A DNA stretch of 64,000 nucleotides from Chlorella sorokiniana (GCA_025917655.1 CP084613.1:806001-870000); one strand, 5' to 3'. Counted from the first letter of the stretch, positions 36,416 to 49,064 are shown. Made by a program: numbers and translations. The notes: generated by a model from the letters alone, not told the origin.

Positions 36416-39138
36416 ATGGGCGATGCGGCCGACTTTGCGCTCTTCAGCAAGCCTCCTGCCAAGAAGCGGCGAAAGGCAGCGCCCGTAGACCCTCAAGAAA
36501 ACGCCGAAGCGCCTGAAAAGGCGTTATCAAATGCTCAGGCGCCTCTGGAAGCGGGCGAGGCAGCGGCGGCGGCTGGCGAGGAGGAGGCAGCAGAGCTTAC
36601 TTTCCGACAGCTAGGCCTTTCCGAATGGTTGGACAAGGTTTGCGAGAGCCTAGGGATGCGGCGACCTACCGAGGTGCAGCGCGGCACCATACCGGCGGTG
36701 CTGGCTGGGCGCAACGTGATTGGCGTCGCCCACACCGGCTCTGGCAAGACCGCTGCCTTTGCGCTGCCCATCCTGCAAAAGCTGGCCAAGGACCCCTTTG
36801 GCGTGTTTGCGCTGGTGCTGACCCCCACCAGGTGCGCTGCATGCGAGCCCGCTGCCGTGTGGCGCCTGCTGCTGCAGCATGCAAGAGAGCGTCTGCCGCA
36901 GCCCCACTCATGGCAGGCCCCCTCTCTGCTTCCCGGCAGGGAGCTTGCATTCCAGCTGGCGGACCAATTCCGCGCGCTGGGGGCCGGCATGAGCCTGAAG
37001 GACAGCGTGGTGGTGGGCGGGCTGGACATGACGGCCCAGGCCAAGGAGCTCGCGCGCCGCCCGCACGTCGTCATCGCCACCCCCGGCCGCCTGCGCGCGC
37101 TCATGCAGCTGGACGCGGCCCTGGCCCGCGCCTTTGCCCGCACCCGCTTCCTGGTGCTGGACGAGGCGGACCGCCTGCTGGAGCCCAGCTTCGAGGGGGA
37201 GCTGGCTGTGGTGCTGGGGCGCTGCCCGCGCGGCGCCAGACCCTCCTCTTCTCGGCCACCATGACCCAGACGCTGACGGAGCTGCAGGGGCAGCTGCTGC
37301 AGGACGCCTACCACTTCCAGGTGGGCGGTCGCACCTGGAGGGGCGTGCCGAAGCTACCGCAACCCCCAAGGGTCGGCGGCAGGAGGGGACCGAGCCGCAC
37401 CGGCCGGGCAGCGCCCCTGCCGAGTCACGCCACACGCACCTGACGCATTCCTGCTACTGCTGCCGCTGATGGCTTTGCTCTGCAGGCGTATGAGGGGCTG
37501 CAGACCGCCAAGAACCTGCGGCAGGAGTACCTCTTCATCCCCGCAAAGGTGGGCCGGCGGGCAGACCGCTCAGGGGCATGCCTGGCAGCTGTTTAAGCTG
37601 TTGTGGGGGTGGCGACACGGGTTGCAGGCGTGGGGCTGGGCTGCATATGACTGCTGGATTGGTATTTTGCCGGCCCACCCACTTACGCATACACCCTCAT
37701 CCCCCCCCCCCCGCACACACACACACAACACACACGCGCGCGCACACACTTACTCACACCGCCCCCTTTTCCCCCCCCCGCGTGTGTGCAGGTCAAGGAG
37801 GTTTACCTGGCACACCTGCTGGGCCAGCTGGAGGAGCTCAAGTGCCGCTCAGCCATCATCTTTACGGGGACGTGCAAGGTGGGCTGGCTGCTGCGGGGTG
37901 CTTGTTTGGGTGGGCCAGCTGGCTTGCGTGGCAAGGGCAGGCCTACCCTTGCTCTGCCAAACACATGGGAGGCAGCTTCTCAATGAGATCCCCTGCCGCC
38001 CCCCTTCCCGCGCGGTGCAGGGCTGCCACCTGCTGTCGGTGCTGCTGGAGGAGCTGGGCGTGTCGGCGGCGGCGCTGCACTCGCACAAGCCGCAGCGCGC
38101 GCGCCTCGCCGCCCTGGACCGCTTCAAGAGCGGGGCGGTGCCGCTGCTGCTGGCCACCGACGTCGCGTCGCGGGGCTGGACATCCCCACCGTGGACCTGG
38201 TGGTCAACTACGACCTGCCGCAGCTGGCGCGGGACTACGTGCACAGGTGGGGGCCCGGCCTGGCTTCACCCGTGGATGGAAATCTGGGAGGGAGGGATCC
38301 AATGCGAGGGCAGGGGCGAGGGTGAGGGCTCCCATCTGGCATTATGCGGCGCCCTGGCCCAGCCGAGCGTATGGGGACGCAGCGGCTGCTGCGGACGCTT
38401 CCACACTTGCAAGGGCAGGCTTGCCTGGGTGTGTTTCAGTTGCCTCCTGCCCCGAGCCTGCTTCGCTCGACTGCGAGCCTCACAGCGGCCACCCCACCCC
38501 GGCCCCCTGCTCCCCCGCGCAGGGTGGGCCGTCACGGCGCGCGCGGGCCGCCCCGGCTGGTCCCTCTCCTTTGTCACCCAGTACGACATTGAGCTGGTGC
38601 AGCGCATAGAGGGGCTGGTGGGGCAGCAGCTGGACAGGTACGAGGCAGACGAGGCGGAGGTGCTCAAGGGCATCACAAAGGTGGGACCTGCTGGAGGCGG
38701 GCCGGGCGGCTGGGCGGGCCGGGCGGCTGGGCGGGGTGGGCGGCATGTGTGGGTGTGTTGGGGGGGGGAGATGATGTCTGGAGAGGGGGGGGATGTGGAG
38801 ATGATGTCTGGAGAATAAGGGGGAGTGACATGCAGTGGCGCTGCTGGGCAAACAGTCCTCATTTTGGGCAGATGGCGTCAACAGATGGGGCTCGGGCGCG
38901 CTTGGGAGATTCCGCTGTCGCACCGGCATCAAGGTGCACAGACACTCCTCGCAGCACCTTGGACAGCCAGCGGGCGTCCCACCACGCTGTCCCTGCCCAC
39001 GCACAGGTGTATGCGGCCAAGCGCGCTGCGGTGCTGCGGGTCGCCGAGGAGGAGCAGTGCGGGCGTGGCGGCGGGGCGGTGGCGGCGGCGGTGGCGGAGC
39101 GCAAGCGAAGGCAGAGGAAGCAGGCAGCGGCAGCCTAG
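36416..39138 (+). CDS. DBP8: DEAD-box RNA helicase, DBP8/DDX49 type
   Basis: Dbp8/DDX49 is a nucleolar helicase for 18S rRNA maturation in the small-subunit processome. Seven exons read 36416-36831, 36940-37320, 37486-37548, 37792-37878, 38021-38246, 38523-38680 and 39007-39138. The N-terminus has a basic nuclear-signal-like KPPAKKRRKAAP. Motifs in order are F..LGLSEWLDKVCESLG with a PTEVQ Q-motif, AHTGSGKTAAFALPIL (I), TPTRELAFQLADQF (Ia), TPGRLRALM (Ib) and LVLDEADRLL (II). After these come SATMTQTL (III), AIIFTGTCK (IV), ALHSHKPQRARLAALDRFK, ATDVASRGLDIPTVDLVVNY (V) and HRVGRTARAGR (VI, after removing one extra base). The C-terminus is Arg/Lys-rich (AERKRRQRKQAAAA). Frame breaks are at about 37245, 38172 and 38533, all within conserved motifs and in GC runs. 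It converges on the PPR gene, with only 154 bp between stop codons. Confidence 0.93.
38690..38816. repeat. G-rich repeated stretch in the last DBP8 intron
   Basis: GGGCCGGGCGGCTGGGC occurs twice in tandem, followed by a nearly duplicated GATGATGTCTGGAGA element. Runs of three or more Gs are spaced closely enough to permit quadruplex formation on the plus strand. Confidence 0.7.
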
Positions 39139-39238
39139 GGGGTCTGTGCTGTCGGCCTGTGCTGTGCACCATTCAGTTTGCTGTCTCGACTTTGCAAGTC
39201 AACCGCTCGGCACACACGAGAAATGTGGCTTCCAGTTT

Positions 39239-39243
39239 TTACA
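39239..39243 (-). terminator. putative poly(A) signal TGTAA (PPR gene)
   Basis: It is 50 bases after the PPR stop and lies between the two convergent stop codons. Confidence 0.45.
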
Positions 39244-39292
39244 GTGCATGAAGTTAGCAAACAAAGCAGGCAGTTATCAAACAAAGCGTCGG

Positions 39293-42200
39293 TTACCAGA
39301 AAAACAGGCCCGGTAGTTGCGATTGCAGCCAAGGCTTGATGGAGGCCTCGATCATGGCGGAGAAGGGGACGTGTCCCGCGGCAGCCCCCTCGCCCTTCAC
39401 GCCGGCGCAAAGTGGTGGCTCTGCTTCTGCGGCCGCGCGAGCGCCGCCTGCTGCTTCAGCTCCTTCTGCTGCCGCATGACAGCGCACACGTCATACACGC
39501 GCCACTCGCAGTCGGGCTCGCTGCGGCAGCAGGCTTCCAGAAAGGCGAGGGAGACGGTGGAGAGCTTGGGGAAGCGGGGGGGGGCGGCGGCGGGCGGAGG
39601 AACCGCCATCGTCGCCGCCACGGCGCTGCCCTCTCTGTCGGTGTTGGCAGGGTGGGGCTGCTGCGCTGCCAGCCAGTCGTCGCGAGCGGCCTTCCAGTCG
39701 TCAAACACCTTTTTTTTTGGGGGGAAGGGGGGGGATCCATAGGGGGTTTGTGTGAGGACAGATGGGAGGGGCTGGGTTGGGACGGGGCCTGGTGCATGCG
39801 CTAGGCTCGCCCAGCAGCATCGAGTCAAGCAATGGGCGCTACCTCGGCCGCAGCGCTGCCCATGCGGCAGCCACCGGGCCCTCTCCAAGTTTCAAGTTTG
39901 GCAGCAGCCAGCGAGCCTAGGCGCCACCCCTGAATCACCTGCAGGGCCTGCTTGACCTTGTTGGCGCGGCAGTAGGTCTCGATCAGCGCCTCCCACATGC
40001 GGCGGTGGCTGGCGGCGACGGCGGCCAGCTCCGCGGGGCCCACCCGCCGCAGCTGCTTGTAGTACTTGGCCGCCGCCCGCAGGTCCTTGGCCTGCGCCGC
40101 CGCCTGCACCAGCGCCGCCAGCGCCTCGCCGTCGGGCAGGTGGGCGCGGTGGGAGAGGCCGGCACGGCGCGCCGCGGGGCGGGCAGCGCCGCGTGCTCCC
40201 GCCGCCGCCACGCGCACGCCAGCATGTCGTTGTACACGGTTTCGGCGTCGGCCCGGCGGTTGGCGCGGCAGAGGGAGGCGATGAGGGCGGAGCCGGCGGG
40301 GCCGTCGGCGTCCATGCCCTGGGCGCGCACTGGCGGTACGGGGGGGCGGTATGGGGTGAGGGAGCGGTACGAGCCGTCATCAGCGCAAGCAACAGCACCC
40401 AACTGGCTTCCACAGCGGCCAGCCTCCACAAAAGCGAGCGCAGGCGGCGGGCGGGGGGGGCCAGCAGCTGCGGCGGCCGGCCGGCCGCGCCCAGCCAGAG
40501 GAGCAAGCGCGGCAGGTAGGAGCCGGTCGGCACGAGCAGGGCAGCCGGCAGCGCACAGCGGGGCGAGCTGACAGCCATCCTTTTCATCCTTTTGTCTGCT
40601 GCCGTGGGTCAAGCGAGGCGGGCACACTCACGCGAGCGGTAGAAGTCGAAGGCTACGGCAGAGCGCGAGGCGCGGGCGCAGCCCAAGACCAGGGACAGGT
40701 ACGTGCGGCGGGAGGGGCGGAGGCCCATGGCCTGGCACAGGCCCAGCAGGCGCAGCGCGCGGTCCACGTACTTGCCGCACAGCGCGCGGATCAGCGAGTT
40801 CAGCGTGTGCTCGTGCAGGCCGCCGGTGGCGCCGCTGCCGCCGCCCCCGCGCCGCCCGCGGCGGCGCCGTCGCTGCCGCCGCAGCTGGCAGCGCCGCTGC
40901 CGGCCCCTGCGGGGCCGCCGCCGGGGTGGGTGACAGAGGAGGTGCGGGCCAGGCGTTTGACCAGGTCCACGGCGTCGTCCAGCCGGTCCGCCTCGGTGCA
41001 CATGCCGATCAGCATGTCGTGCATCTGGTCGGTGGGTGCCACGCCCTGCGGAGCCCGGGGCAAACGGCGGCGGCGGCAGATGCGTGGGGGACCATGTGTG
41101 TGGGCCGCCCTCTGTGGCGTCCTTTGTGCGCATGTGCGCAAAATTTTGGGGGAAACCATCGCGTGTGGAATGGGTCACAGGCTGCTTGACCTCGCAGGCC
41201 CGCCAAGGGGGCCCCCGAGCGGGGCAGGCCTCGCTTGTACAGGTGCGAATGGACAGCGGACGGGCGGCTGCCGGCCTGGCCCCGAGACACACACACACAC
41301 ACACACCAGCGGCCACCCTCACGCCCACGCTGCAGCATCCACCTCCCTGCTAGAAATCGGAAACGACAGCCAGCTGGCAGGGGGCGCCCACCTCGTCACA
41401 GGCTCGCTGGTAGAGGCGGAAGGCTCGGTCCACCTGCCCGCTGCGCTCACAGGCGGCCAGCAGGCAGCCGTAGGTGACTGCAGAGGGGGCCAGCCCCGCG
41501 CGCCGCAGCTCGTCCAGCAGCCCAAACGCCGCCTGCGGAAGCAAGCGCGCCAGGGCGGGTGGGCATGCGGCGTGCGGCGGCGGCTGGTCGGCGCCTGCTG
41601 CCGAGCCGTGGCAGGGCGGCAGCGTGGGCGACCGTAGAAGCAAAAGAAGCGAGCCAACCAGGCGCAACAGCTACCCCTGCCCGCCCCCACCACCACCACA
41701 AACACCGGCGACGCCGCCCCAGCCACGCCCTCCCCACCCACCTCGGTCTCCCCCGCCTGCACGCACGCGTCCATGAGGCTGGTGTACATCTCCAGGGTGG
41801 GGGCAATGCCCAGCTGGCGCATGGCGGAGAAGACGCGGCGCGCGGAGGCCGCGTCCCGCGCCTTGGCGTAGCAGTTGAGCAGCGCGCCCGCGGTGCGCTC
41901 CGTGGGGTCGATGTCTGGGGGGGCGCAAGGCTTTTCCAGGAGTAAGGAGGGAGGGTTACAGTTGGAAGGAGTAGCGGCGGTGTGTAAAATGTAAAAGGAG
42001 GTCTACAGCAAGCGTGACTGCCTGCCAGCAGGGGTGGGCTCGCAGGGCAGGGCTGCGTGCATCAGGGCGTCGGCCCAGCCCGGCGCTGGAGCCGGAGTGC
42101 AAGTCGGGGCAGCTCTGGAACACGCAAGCACACACGCAGGCAAGGTTGTGCCGCCACCCACCCTCGTCAACCATGTCGGAGAAGAGGCGCATGGCGGCGC

Positions 42201-44772
42201 TCACATCGCCGCGCGTCGCCGCCGCAGCAATCAACGTGTTGTCTGCAAGGCATTTTTCAAATTTTGGTGGAGGGGGATAAGTGCAGGAGGTCAGGGTTCT
42301 GCGCATGCTGCCGCCCTGCTTTGCTGCCACCTGGAAACGAGCAAGGCTGCAGCGGCTCAGTTCAGCGGCAAAGCGGCAAAGCGGCAAAGCGGCGGCGGCG
42401 GGGCTCACAGGTGACGACGTCTGGGGCGGGGCCGCGAGCCCGCATGCCGTCGTAGGTGGCGAGGGCCAGGCCCAGCTGCCCCGCAGAGCCCAGGAAGTGG
42501 AGCAGGGAGTTGTGGGCCACCAGCATGTCGCTGCGGGCGGGAAGCAGGGGCAGGGGGGCGGGGAGAAGCTGGCGTTGGTGGTGAGGAAGGGCGTGGCAGG
42601 GAGGCGCGGACAAGCGGAGGCCGAACAGCACAGGGCCGGCCGTCTAAAGGTCATCGAAGGTTTCAGGAGCAGCAGAGAAGCGGGGACAGCGCTGTCTGCA
42701 AGCATGGCGAGCACGGGAGCACTCGGCGACACCTGTCGGGACAGGGCCGCCGCTCACCGCTCGTACTGGCGCCTGGGGGCCTCGGGCGGCGGCCGCCGCC
42801 GCCCACTGCGCCTGCATCGCGTCGGCAGCTTCCAGCGCGGCTTCCACCAGCGCAGGGGAGGCCCCTGGGGCGCAGGCTGCGAATAGGGAGGAGAAGATGT
42901 GGGGGTCTGCCGCACGCCGTCGGCCTTCACCGCCGTCCACACGTCGGCGGCGCGCTCCGGCATGCTCTGCCGCTGGATCAGCGTCAGCAGCGAGGTGTAG
43001 ACTGTGTCGTTCGGGGGCCCAGGCTGCGAGGACAGGGCAGGAAAGTTGGGACGTGCTAGGGTGTAGCAGTGCGGGTGGCGGCGCCACATGCGCAGCCTGA
43101 GCAGCCGGCCGGCCTGGCTGCCCATGCCCGGCCTGGTGCTGCCTTGCAGGGCTCTGCCCCGGCGGCTTCCTGCCGGCCATTATTGACAGTTTGCTCAAGC
43201 TGCGATGCGTTTTGGGCGCCTTCTGACGTTTCCCCCTGCCCGCGACTTGCACGCCCACCTTCGCAGCAGGGCCAGCGCCGCCAGCAGCCGGTCTTGCTGG
43301 GGGGGGTGCACGCCACGTGGCTGGCCGCCGAGAAGAGCGCGGAGACCACGTAGTCGTTGGGCTTGACACCCGCTCCCACCATCTCGTCAAACAGCTGCGG
43401 CGGGCGGGGGCAAGGAGACATGGCATGGGAGGGGGTGGCGGGCAGCCAGACCGGAGGGGCGCCGGAAGGGGGCGGCAGGCAAGGGCGGCCTGTGCGGGAG
43501 GGACGGCTCCCGTCGGCTGTAGCTGGGCGGTAGCTGGAGCATGTTGGCAGCAGGATGGTAGCTGAAGCATCCCGCCTGGGCCCCTGAGGCAAGGCAGTGC
43601 TGCATGCGACACGCCCAGTCGCGCCAACCGCCCGCCTACCCAGGCGCTGACCCTGGCTGCGGCAGATCCCCGCTCCCACAAACATGGACACAAAAGCTCT
43701 CCCAGCAGGCCCCACCTGCAGCATCCACTCGGCGTCGCCGTGCCGCGTCCTGGCCGCCGCATGCAGCAAGCTGGCGTAGGTGACGGCGGTGGGGCGCAGG
43801 CCGGCTGCTCGCAGCTCGGCGGCCGCCGCCAACGCATCGCTCATGCGCCCCGCCCGCCCCGCTGCCTTGATCAGCGAGTTGAAGGTGATGACGTCTGGGT
43901 CGACGCCCTCCCGCTGCATGATGCCAACCACCTGGGCGGAACGGAACGGAGGCGGCAGGGGTGGTGGGTTGTGAGGCCGTCGTGGGGGCGGCGGCAGGAA
44001 GCAGGCGAGGCTGAGGTCGAGGGGCGTCAGCAGCGAGATGGCCAGACTTGCTGCGCGCCGCACAAGTGCATGCATGCTGCCCCCAGAAGAGGCTCTTTCT
44101 GCAAGCGCACCTCCTGCGCCGCCTCCCAGTTGCCCTGCTGCGCGCAGGCGGCGATGGCGGCGTTGGCCACCTCCACCGTGCGGCACTCCCGCTCCTCCCA
44201 GGCACGGCAGAAAGTGGCCAGCGCGTCCGGCAGCCGGCTGCCGCCGCCCAGCGCGACGATAGCGGCGGTGACGACGCGGTGGTCGGGCGGCAGGCCGGCT
44301 GCCTCGCGGGCCGTCAGCACGCGCTGAGCTGTCGCCAGGTCACGCCGCTTGTTGGCCTCTGTCAGCACGCTGACCCACGGCGCAGCGCGCGGGTGCAGCA
44401 GCTGCAGGTAGGCCAGCGCTTTGTCGGGGCGGCCGCGCGAGAAGCAGGCCTGGATGAGGGCGCGGTTGCGGCGAGGGTCGAGCAGCGGCACAGGGCGCCC
44501 GCCGCCGCTGCCGCCGCCTCGCACACTGCCGCTAGCGCGCCGTCCAGGTGCCCCTCCTGCAGCGCCGCGTCCAGGCGTCGTAGCAGAGCCGGCGCCATAT
44601 GCGCGCTGCCATTGCTGCTGGGCTGGGTGGAGGGAGAGGCTGCTGGCGGTGCAGCCGTGGCCACCACTCTGCGGGGCGCTCTGAACGCGACATTTCGCCT
44701 GTTGGTCGGTGGTCGTCGGTTCCCCAGCACAGAAGGGTGCAAGTACAGACATGTCGGCAGCAGCGCAGCCAT
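39293..44772 (-). CDS. P-class pentatricopeptide repeat (PPR) protein, probably plastid
   Basis: PPR proteins bind single-stranded organelle RNA, one base per 35-residue helical repeat. The start at 44772 gives MAALLPTCLYLHPSVLGNRR, followed by an Arg-rich FRAPRR stretch, resembling a chloroplast transit peptide. At least twelve repeats are readable over many exons, for example VANAAIAACAQQGNWEAAQE, DPDVITFNSLIKAAGRAGRM, VKPNDYVVSALFSAAS, NDTVYTSLLTLIQRQSMPER, DNTLIAAAATRGDVSAAMRL, PTLEMYTSLMDACVQAGETE, PSAVTYGCLLAACERSGQVD and TLNSLIRALCGKYVDRALRL. A non-PPR C-terminal part (STVSLAFLEACCRSEPDCEW, then MRQQKELKQQAALARPQ) is followed by a frame break at about 39405 and the end SIKPWLQSQLPGLFFW. 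There are no E, DYW or SMR motifs. It is rich in introns, unlike most land-plant PPR genes. The RNA target cannot be read by eye. Confidence 0.85.
41286..41306. repeat. (CA)n microsatellite in a PPR intron
   Basis: CA dinucleotide run between PPR-coding exons. Confidence 0.8.
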
Positions 44773-44948
44773 TGTCGTGGGCCCTGGCGCCTTGATACAC
44801 CTAGCCCCGGCCAAGAATGAACAAATGGCGCTGGCAGCGTTCCGGGCAGTGCAGATGTGGTGTGCCTGCAGCTGAATGGGATCCAGCTGGGCAGTCTTCA
44901 AAACGGCGGCTCAGGCGGCCTGCAGCCCTGAACCCTTTTGCAGCAAAT
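44773..44948. promoter_or_regulatory. bidirectional promoter region between PPR and NO66 genes
   Basis: 176 bp between divergent ATGs, the tightest head-to-head pair in the window. No recognised motif; inferred from geometry. Confidence 0.45.
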
Positions 44949-47900
44949 ATGGGAGCTCGTGACAAAGAGAAGAGAATCCTACAAGGTCTGGCGCAGGCAC
45001 TGGGTTTAGAGGCAGAGGCTGACCCTGTCGCCGTGCTCAGGACGGTGGCCACTACACTCGGATGCACTGTTGATGATGATGGAACAACTATGCTGACGGA
45101 GGCAAGTATCGTGTTGCCTGCTTGCTGTATGATGGCGATCGCCCAGCGTCAGCCGGGGAAATCAAGCCTGCTTGTCTGTCATCAGACTTGTGAGAGGTTC
45201 AGATTCATGCCTACATTGTCGCAGGATGATCACGAGGGGGCCGGGCGGAGCAAGAAGCGTCGGCGCGGCAAGGCTGCGGCCGCTGCCAAGGAGGGTGGGG
45301 CAGAGGATCAGGAGGGAGAAGAGGGAGACGAGGATGCAGAGGAGGAGGAGGAGGAGGGCGAGGAGGGGAGCGGGGAGGAGGACAGCGAGCCTGAGGAGGA
45401 GGAGGACCCAGAGGAACTGCTGCAGGTTGAGGGGCCTGGGCCCTGCTGCACCCCCGCTCGCTCAGCCCAGCGCAGCACCCCGCTGCCCCCTGCCCCGCCT
45501 CTCCTGATACTCGCTCAATCATTTCAACACAAGGTAGAGCATTGCGCGTTCGGCTCCCTGTCCGCCCTTCCCTGCTGCAGGACTTTGAGCTGACGGTGGA
45601 GCCGGTGCGGGTGGAGGATGAGCGCAGCAGCGACCAGGTGGCGGGTGTTGAGGGGCTGGAGGATGGGGAGGACGTCTTTCAGTGGCTCATCTCCCCAGTC
45701 AGCACAGAGACCTTCTACGAAGCCATCCACGGTGGGGCGGGCTGGCGTGGTGGGGCGTGTGTGTGTGAGAACGTGGGTTCTGAAGGTGTTTCACAAGAGC
45801 ACACAGCGCGCAACGAAGCTGCATCGCCGCAGCCTGCGGCTCGTTGGCATTCAGGCCAAGCGGTTGTGCCGCATCCCGCGGTGCAGATGATGAGCCGCTG
45901 CTGATCACGCGCCCCAACAACCGAGCCTACTTTGGCGGGCTGTTCAGCAAGGAGGGTGCGTGGAGTGGCTGTGTCATTATCACTCATCACTCTTGGTGGC
46001 TGTGTCATTATCACTCATCACTCTTGGTTTAGTTAGGGGTGCAAAACGCGCCTCCTGGTGTGCTCCTGGCGCATCAGACCGGTGCAGCTGGGAACGCTGT
46101 GAATGACGGCCCCGCCGCGCCGCACACGACTTCGCCACGCAGAAATCGACGGGCTGCTTCGCAGCGGTACCCTGCAGTACCAGTTCAACGTCGACGTCAC
46201 CAGCTTCTCGGCGGGGGGGCGGCAAGCGGGCAAACTTCAACTTCAACGGCGACTCGCAGCCGGAGGCGGGTTGCGGTGGGTGCGGGGCAGGGCGTGCGAG
46301 GCGTCACCGCAGACTTCCATGGCAGCTTCCCGTGTGCATCGCCCAGCTGCAGCATGGTACTGCTGCCTGCCCTGCTGTACGCTCCAGGCCAGGCGTGACG
46401 CACGTTGGCGGCCAAGCTCAATGCCCTGCCCTCCGGCCTCCGCCTCCCGGCGCCGCAGCCCCCAAGATGGCAGACGCCGCCGTGGTGTGGCGCCGCTTCG
46501 ACAAGGAAGGGTGCTCCGTGCGCCTGCTGCACCCGCAGCGCTTCTGCGACCCGCTGTGGCGCCTGACGGCCCGGCTGGAGGCGTACCTGCAGTGCCCCGT
46601 GGGCTGCAATGCGTACCTCACCCCCGCTGGCACCCAGGGCTTTGCGCCGCACTGGTGAGCCCGCGCACCGTCTGCTCGGGCAGCCTGCGCCAGGGGACGC
46701 TTGGTCTTTGCAAGATTGGTCTTTGGAGGTGCATCTTTTGAACGGGTCAACTGGCTGGGATCGCAGCAGCGGCATCGGAAGGGGTGGCGGAGGCTGACGC
46801 GGGGCGCGCCTGCGTGCGCTTCCTGCACCACATTACAGTTCATACTCGCACACACACTGCTCTCCCCCAGGGACGACATCGACGCGTTTGTGCTGCAGCT
46901 GGAGGGCAGCAAGCGCTGGCGCCTGTACGCGCCCACCGACCCGGAGCACGTCCTACCTCGGTGCGATGATGCAGGGCAGGGTTTTTTCAGAGGGGGCCGA
47001 GGCGGGCCCCTGGAACAGCCGAGAAAAGCAAGCAGGCGCCTAGCTTGCTGCTCATGGACACACCCGCTGCCGTTGCAGTCCCCTGCTTGGTTGCTCATGG
47101 CCTTGCCCGCTGCACGCAGCCTCCTGCTTCAGCTTCTTCTGACCGTAACGCCCGCCGTCGTGCTGCCCACAGGTATAGCAGCCGCGACTTTGAGGAGGGG
47201 GAGCTGGGGGAGTGTGTGCTGGAAGTTGTGCTGGAGCCGGGCGACTGCCTTTACATGCCGCGCGGTACAGGTGCGCCACGTCAGCGCTGGGTGTGCCATG
47301 CCGTCGCGTTCATGCAACATCCGTGATGGAATTTGGGAAGGGATTGTCTGCCGTTCGGGCACGGGCAGCGGGGTCCGTGCTGGGGCCCGCAAGCACAGTG
47401 CCAGGTGCCAGGCACCAATGCTTGTTGGCTGGATGGTGCAGGTCGGAATGCGGTCTCACCTGCGTGCCTTTCCCCCACCCACGCTTCCCCCGCCCCCCCC
47501 GCCCCCACTCCCGCGTGCAGTGCACCAAGCCGAGTCGCTGCCAGACAGCCACTCCCTGCACCTCACCCTCTCCGCCAACCAGCAACGCTCATGGGCAGGT
47601 GGGCCGCCGCGGCCGAGCGCTGCGCCCGCACGCTTGCCCGAGCCCCTCTGTCGCCGGGCCTGCCTCGCCTGCTCTGCTTGTTCCTCCCCATCCTTGACCG
47701 CAACACTTACACAATGCCAGTACACGGCTTCCGCCCAACAAACAACGATTGTGGACGCCGCCCCCACCACACACACACACACGCCCTCCTCCCACCCACA
47801 CCCGTGCACCCAGTGTTTCTGGAGGAGGCGCTGCCAGAGGCGCTGCGCCTGGCGGCTCAGGCCAACAAAGACCTACGCCGCACCCTGCCCCGCGACTACT

Positions 47901-49064
47901 TTGAGGTGTGGGGAGGGGTGTGGCGCTGGAGGGCGGCAATGAGGGGCGGAATGTGTGTGTGTGGGGCAGGGCAGGGGGTGCTCATCGCATGGGCAGCTCC
48001 GAATCAGCTCTAGCCACGGACTTGTAACTTTGCGCTGTACATGCCATGCGAGGTGTTCCTGCATTATTGTCAGCATGCATAAAGAGTCCTGGCTGGCTGA
48101 TGCCCCCCCACCCCCACCCCCCACCCCCTTCAGTATATGGGCATTATGCACGCGCGCCCGAAGAGGAGGAGGAGGAGGGTGAGGCAGAGGCACGGAAACG
48201 TTCTTGTCTTGCCGGTCCGCATCCCCGCACCACTGCTGGCCGCCCTCCACGGGACTGCTGCTGGGGACTAGGTCCCTTTCCCCGCGCCTGCTGCCTCTCT
48301 GAGAGTGCCCCGGCGCCCGGCTGCAGAGGAGGAGGGCGAGGGCGGCGGCGCCGACCCGCGCCGTGCCGAGTTCACCGCCCACTGCGCCGAGCTGATCGAG
48401 GCTGTTATGCACCACATGCCGCTGGACGAGGTGGCCGACCAGCTCGCGGTGCAGTTCCTGCAGCAGCGCCTGCCGCCGCCGCCGCTCAAGGTGCGCCTGG
48501 CGATGGCTGCCTGACTCAGTCAGGGTCTGGTGACAGGAGGCGTTGCTGGCAGCCCTGGCGCTGATGCACGCTTTGGGTAACTGTGGTGCCCGCGTGTTGC
48601 TGCATGCATCGCCTCAGCTCTCCCTGCGCTGCCTTGCTGCCGCAGGACGCCGCGGCGGCGGGTGGCAGCGAGCCTGGCCCGGCCACGCTGGTGGCGCTGG
48701 CGCAGCCGGGCATCGCGAGGATGGTCATCGACGACAGCGGGCCCGAGCCGATTGCCGAGGTGCACCACTGCATGGCCAACAGGCGGGACCTGCACGCGCG
48801 CAAGCCGGCCGACGAGCAGGAGGCGCTGGAGGAGGCTCTGGAGGAGGCGGCGGTGGAAGCCGCAGGGTCCCTCGAATTCCCGCTGGGCTGCGCTGAGCTG
48901 CTCGACATCCTGCTGGGCGGAGGCGTAGCGGTACGCGTCGGCGACCTGCCGCCGCCCGAGGACGGCTGCGACGTCGCCCGGCTGCGGTGGTGCAGGCGCT
49001 GCTGGAGGCTGGGGTTCTGCGTGTGGTGGGCGAGGACGAGGGGCAGGATGAGCCTGGCAGCTGA
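44949..49064 (+). CDS. JmjC ribosomal oxygenase, NO66/MINA (RIOX) family
   Basis: RIOX enzymes are Fe(II)/2-oxoglutarate dioxygenases that hydroxylate histidines of ribosomal proteins; histone demethylation has also been claimed for NO66. Exon 1 (44949-45101, MGARDKEKRILQGLAQALGL) ends with a GC donor. Exon 2 (45225-45425) is a basic then extremely acidic Glu/Asp linker. The catalytic part starts at DVFQWLISPVSTETFYEAIH, then LITRPNNRAYFGGLFSKEG, LQYQFNVDVTSFSAGG and VGCNAYLTPAGTQGFAPHW. The iron ligands are H and D of HWDD (split by the intron at 46655) and the H of GTVHQAESLP (exons 47173-47270 and 47521-47598). The dimerisation/winged-helix region follows (LPRDYFEYMG; EFTAHCAELIEAVMHHMPLD; FPLGCAELLDILLGG), ending VVGEDEGQDEPGS. 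Frame breaks are at about 46216 (G run) and 48985. Nucleolar location is known for the family. Confidence 0.87.
45965..46026. repeat. perfect 31-bp tandem duplication in a NO66 intron
   Basis: GTGGCTGTGTCATTATCACT plus eleven further bases is repeated exactly once, head to tail, ten bases downstream of a 5' splice site. The identity suggests a recent duplication or an assembly slip. Confidence 0.95.
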
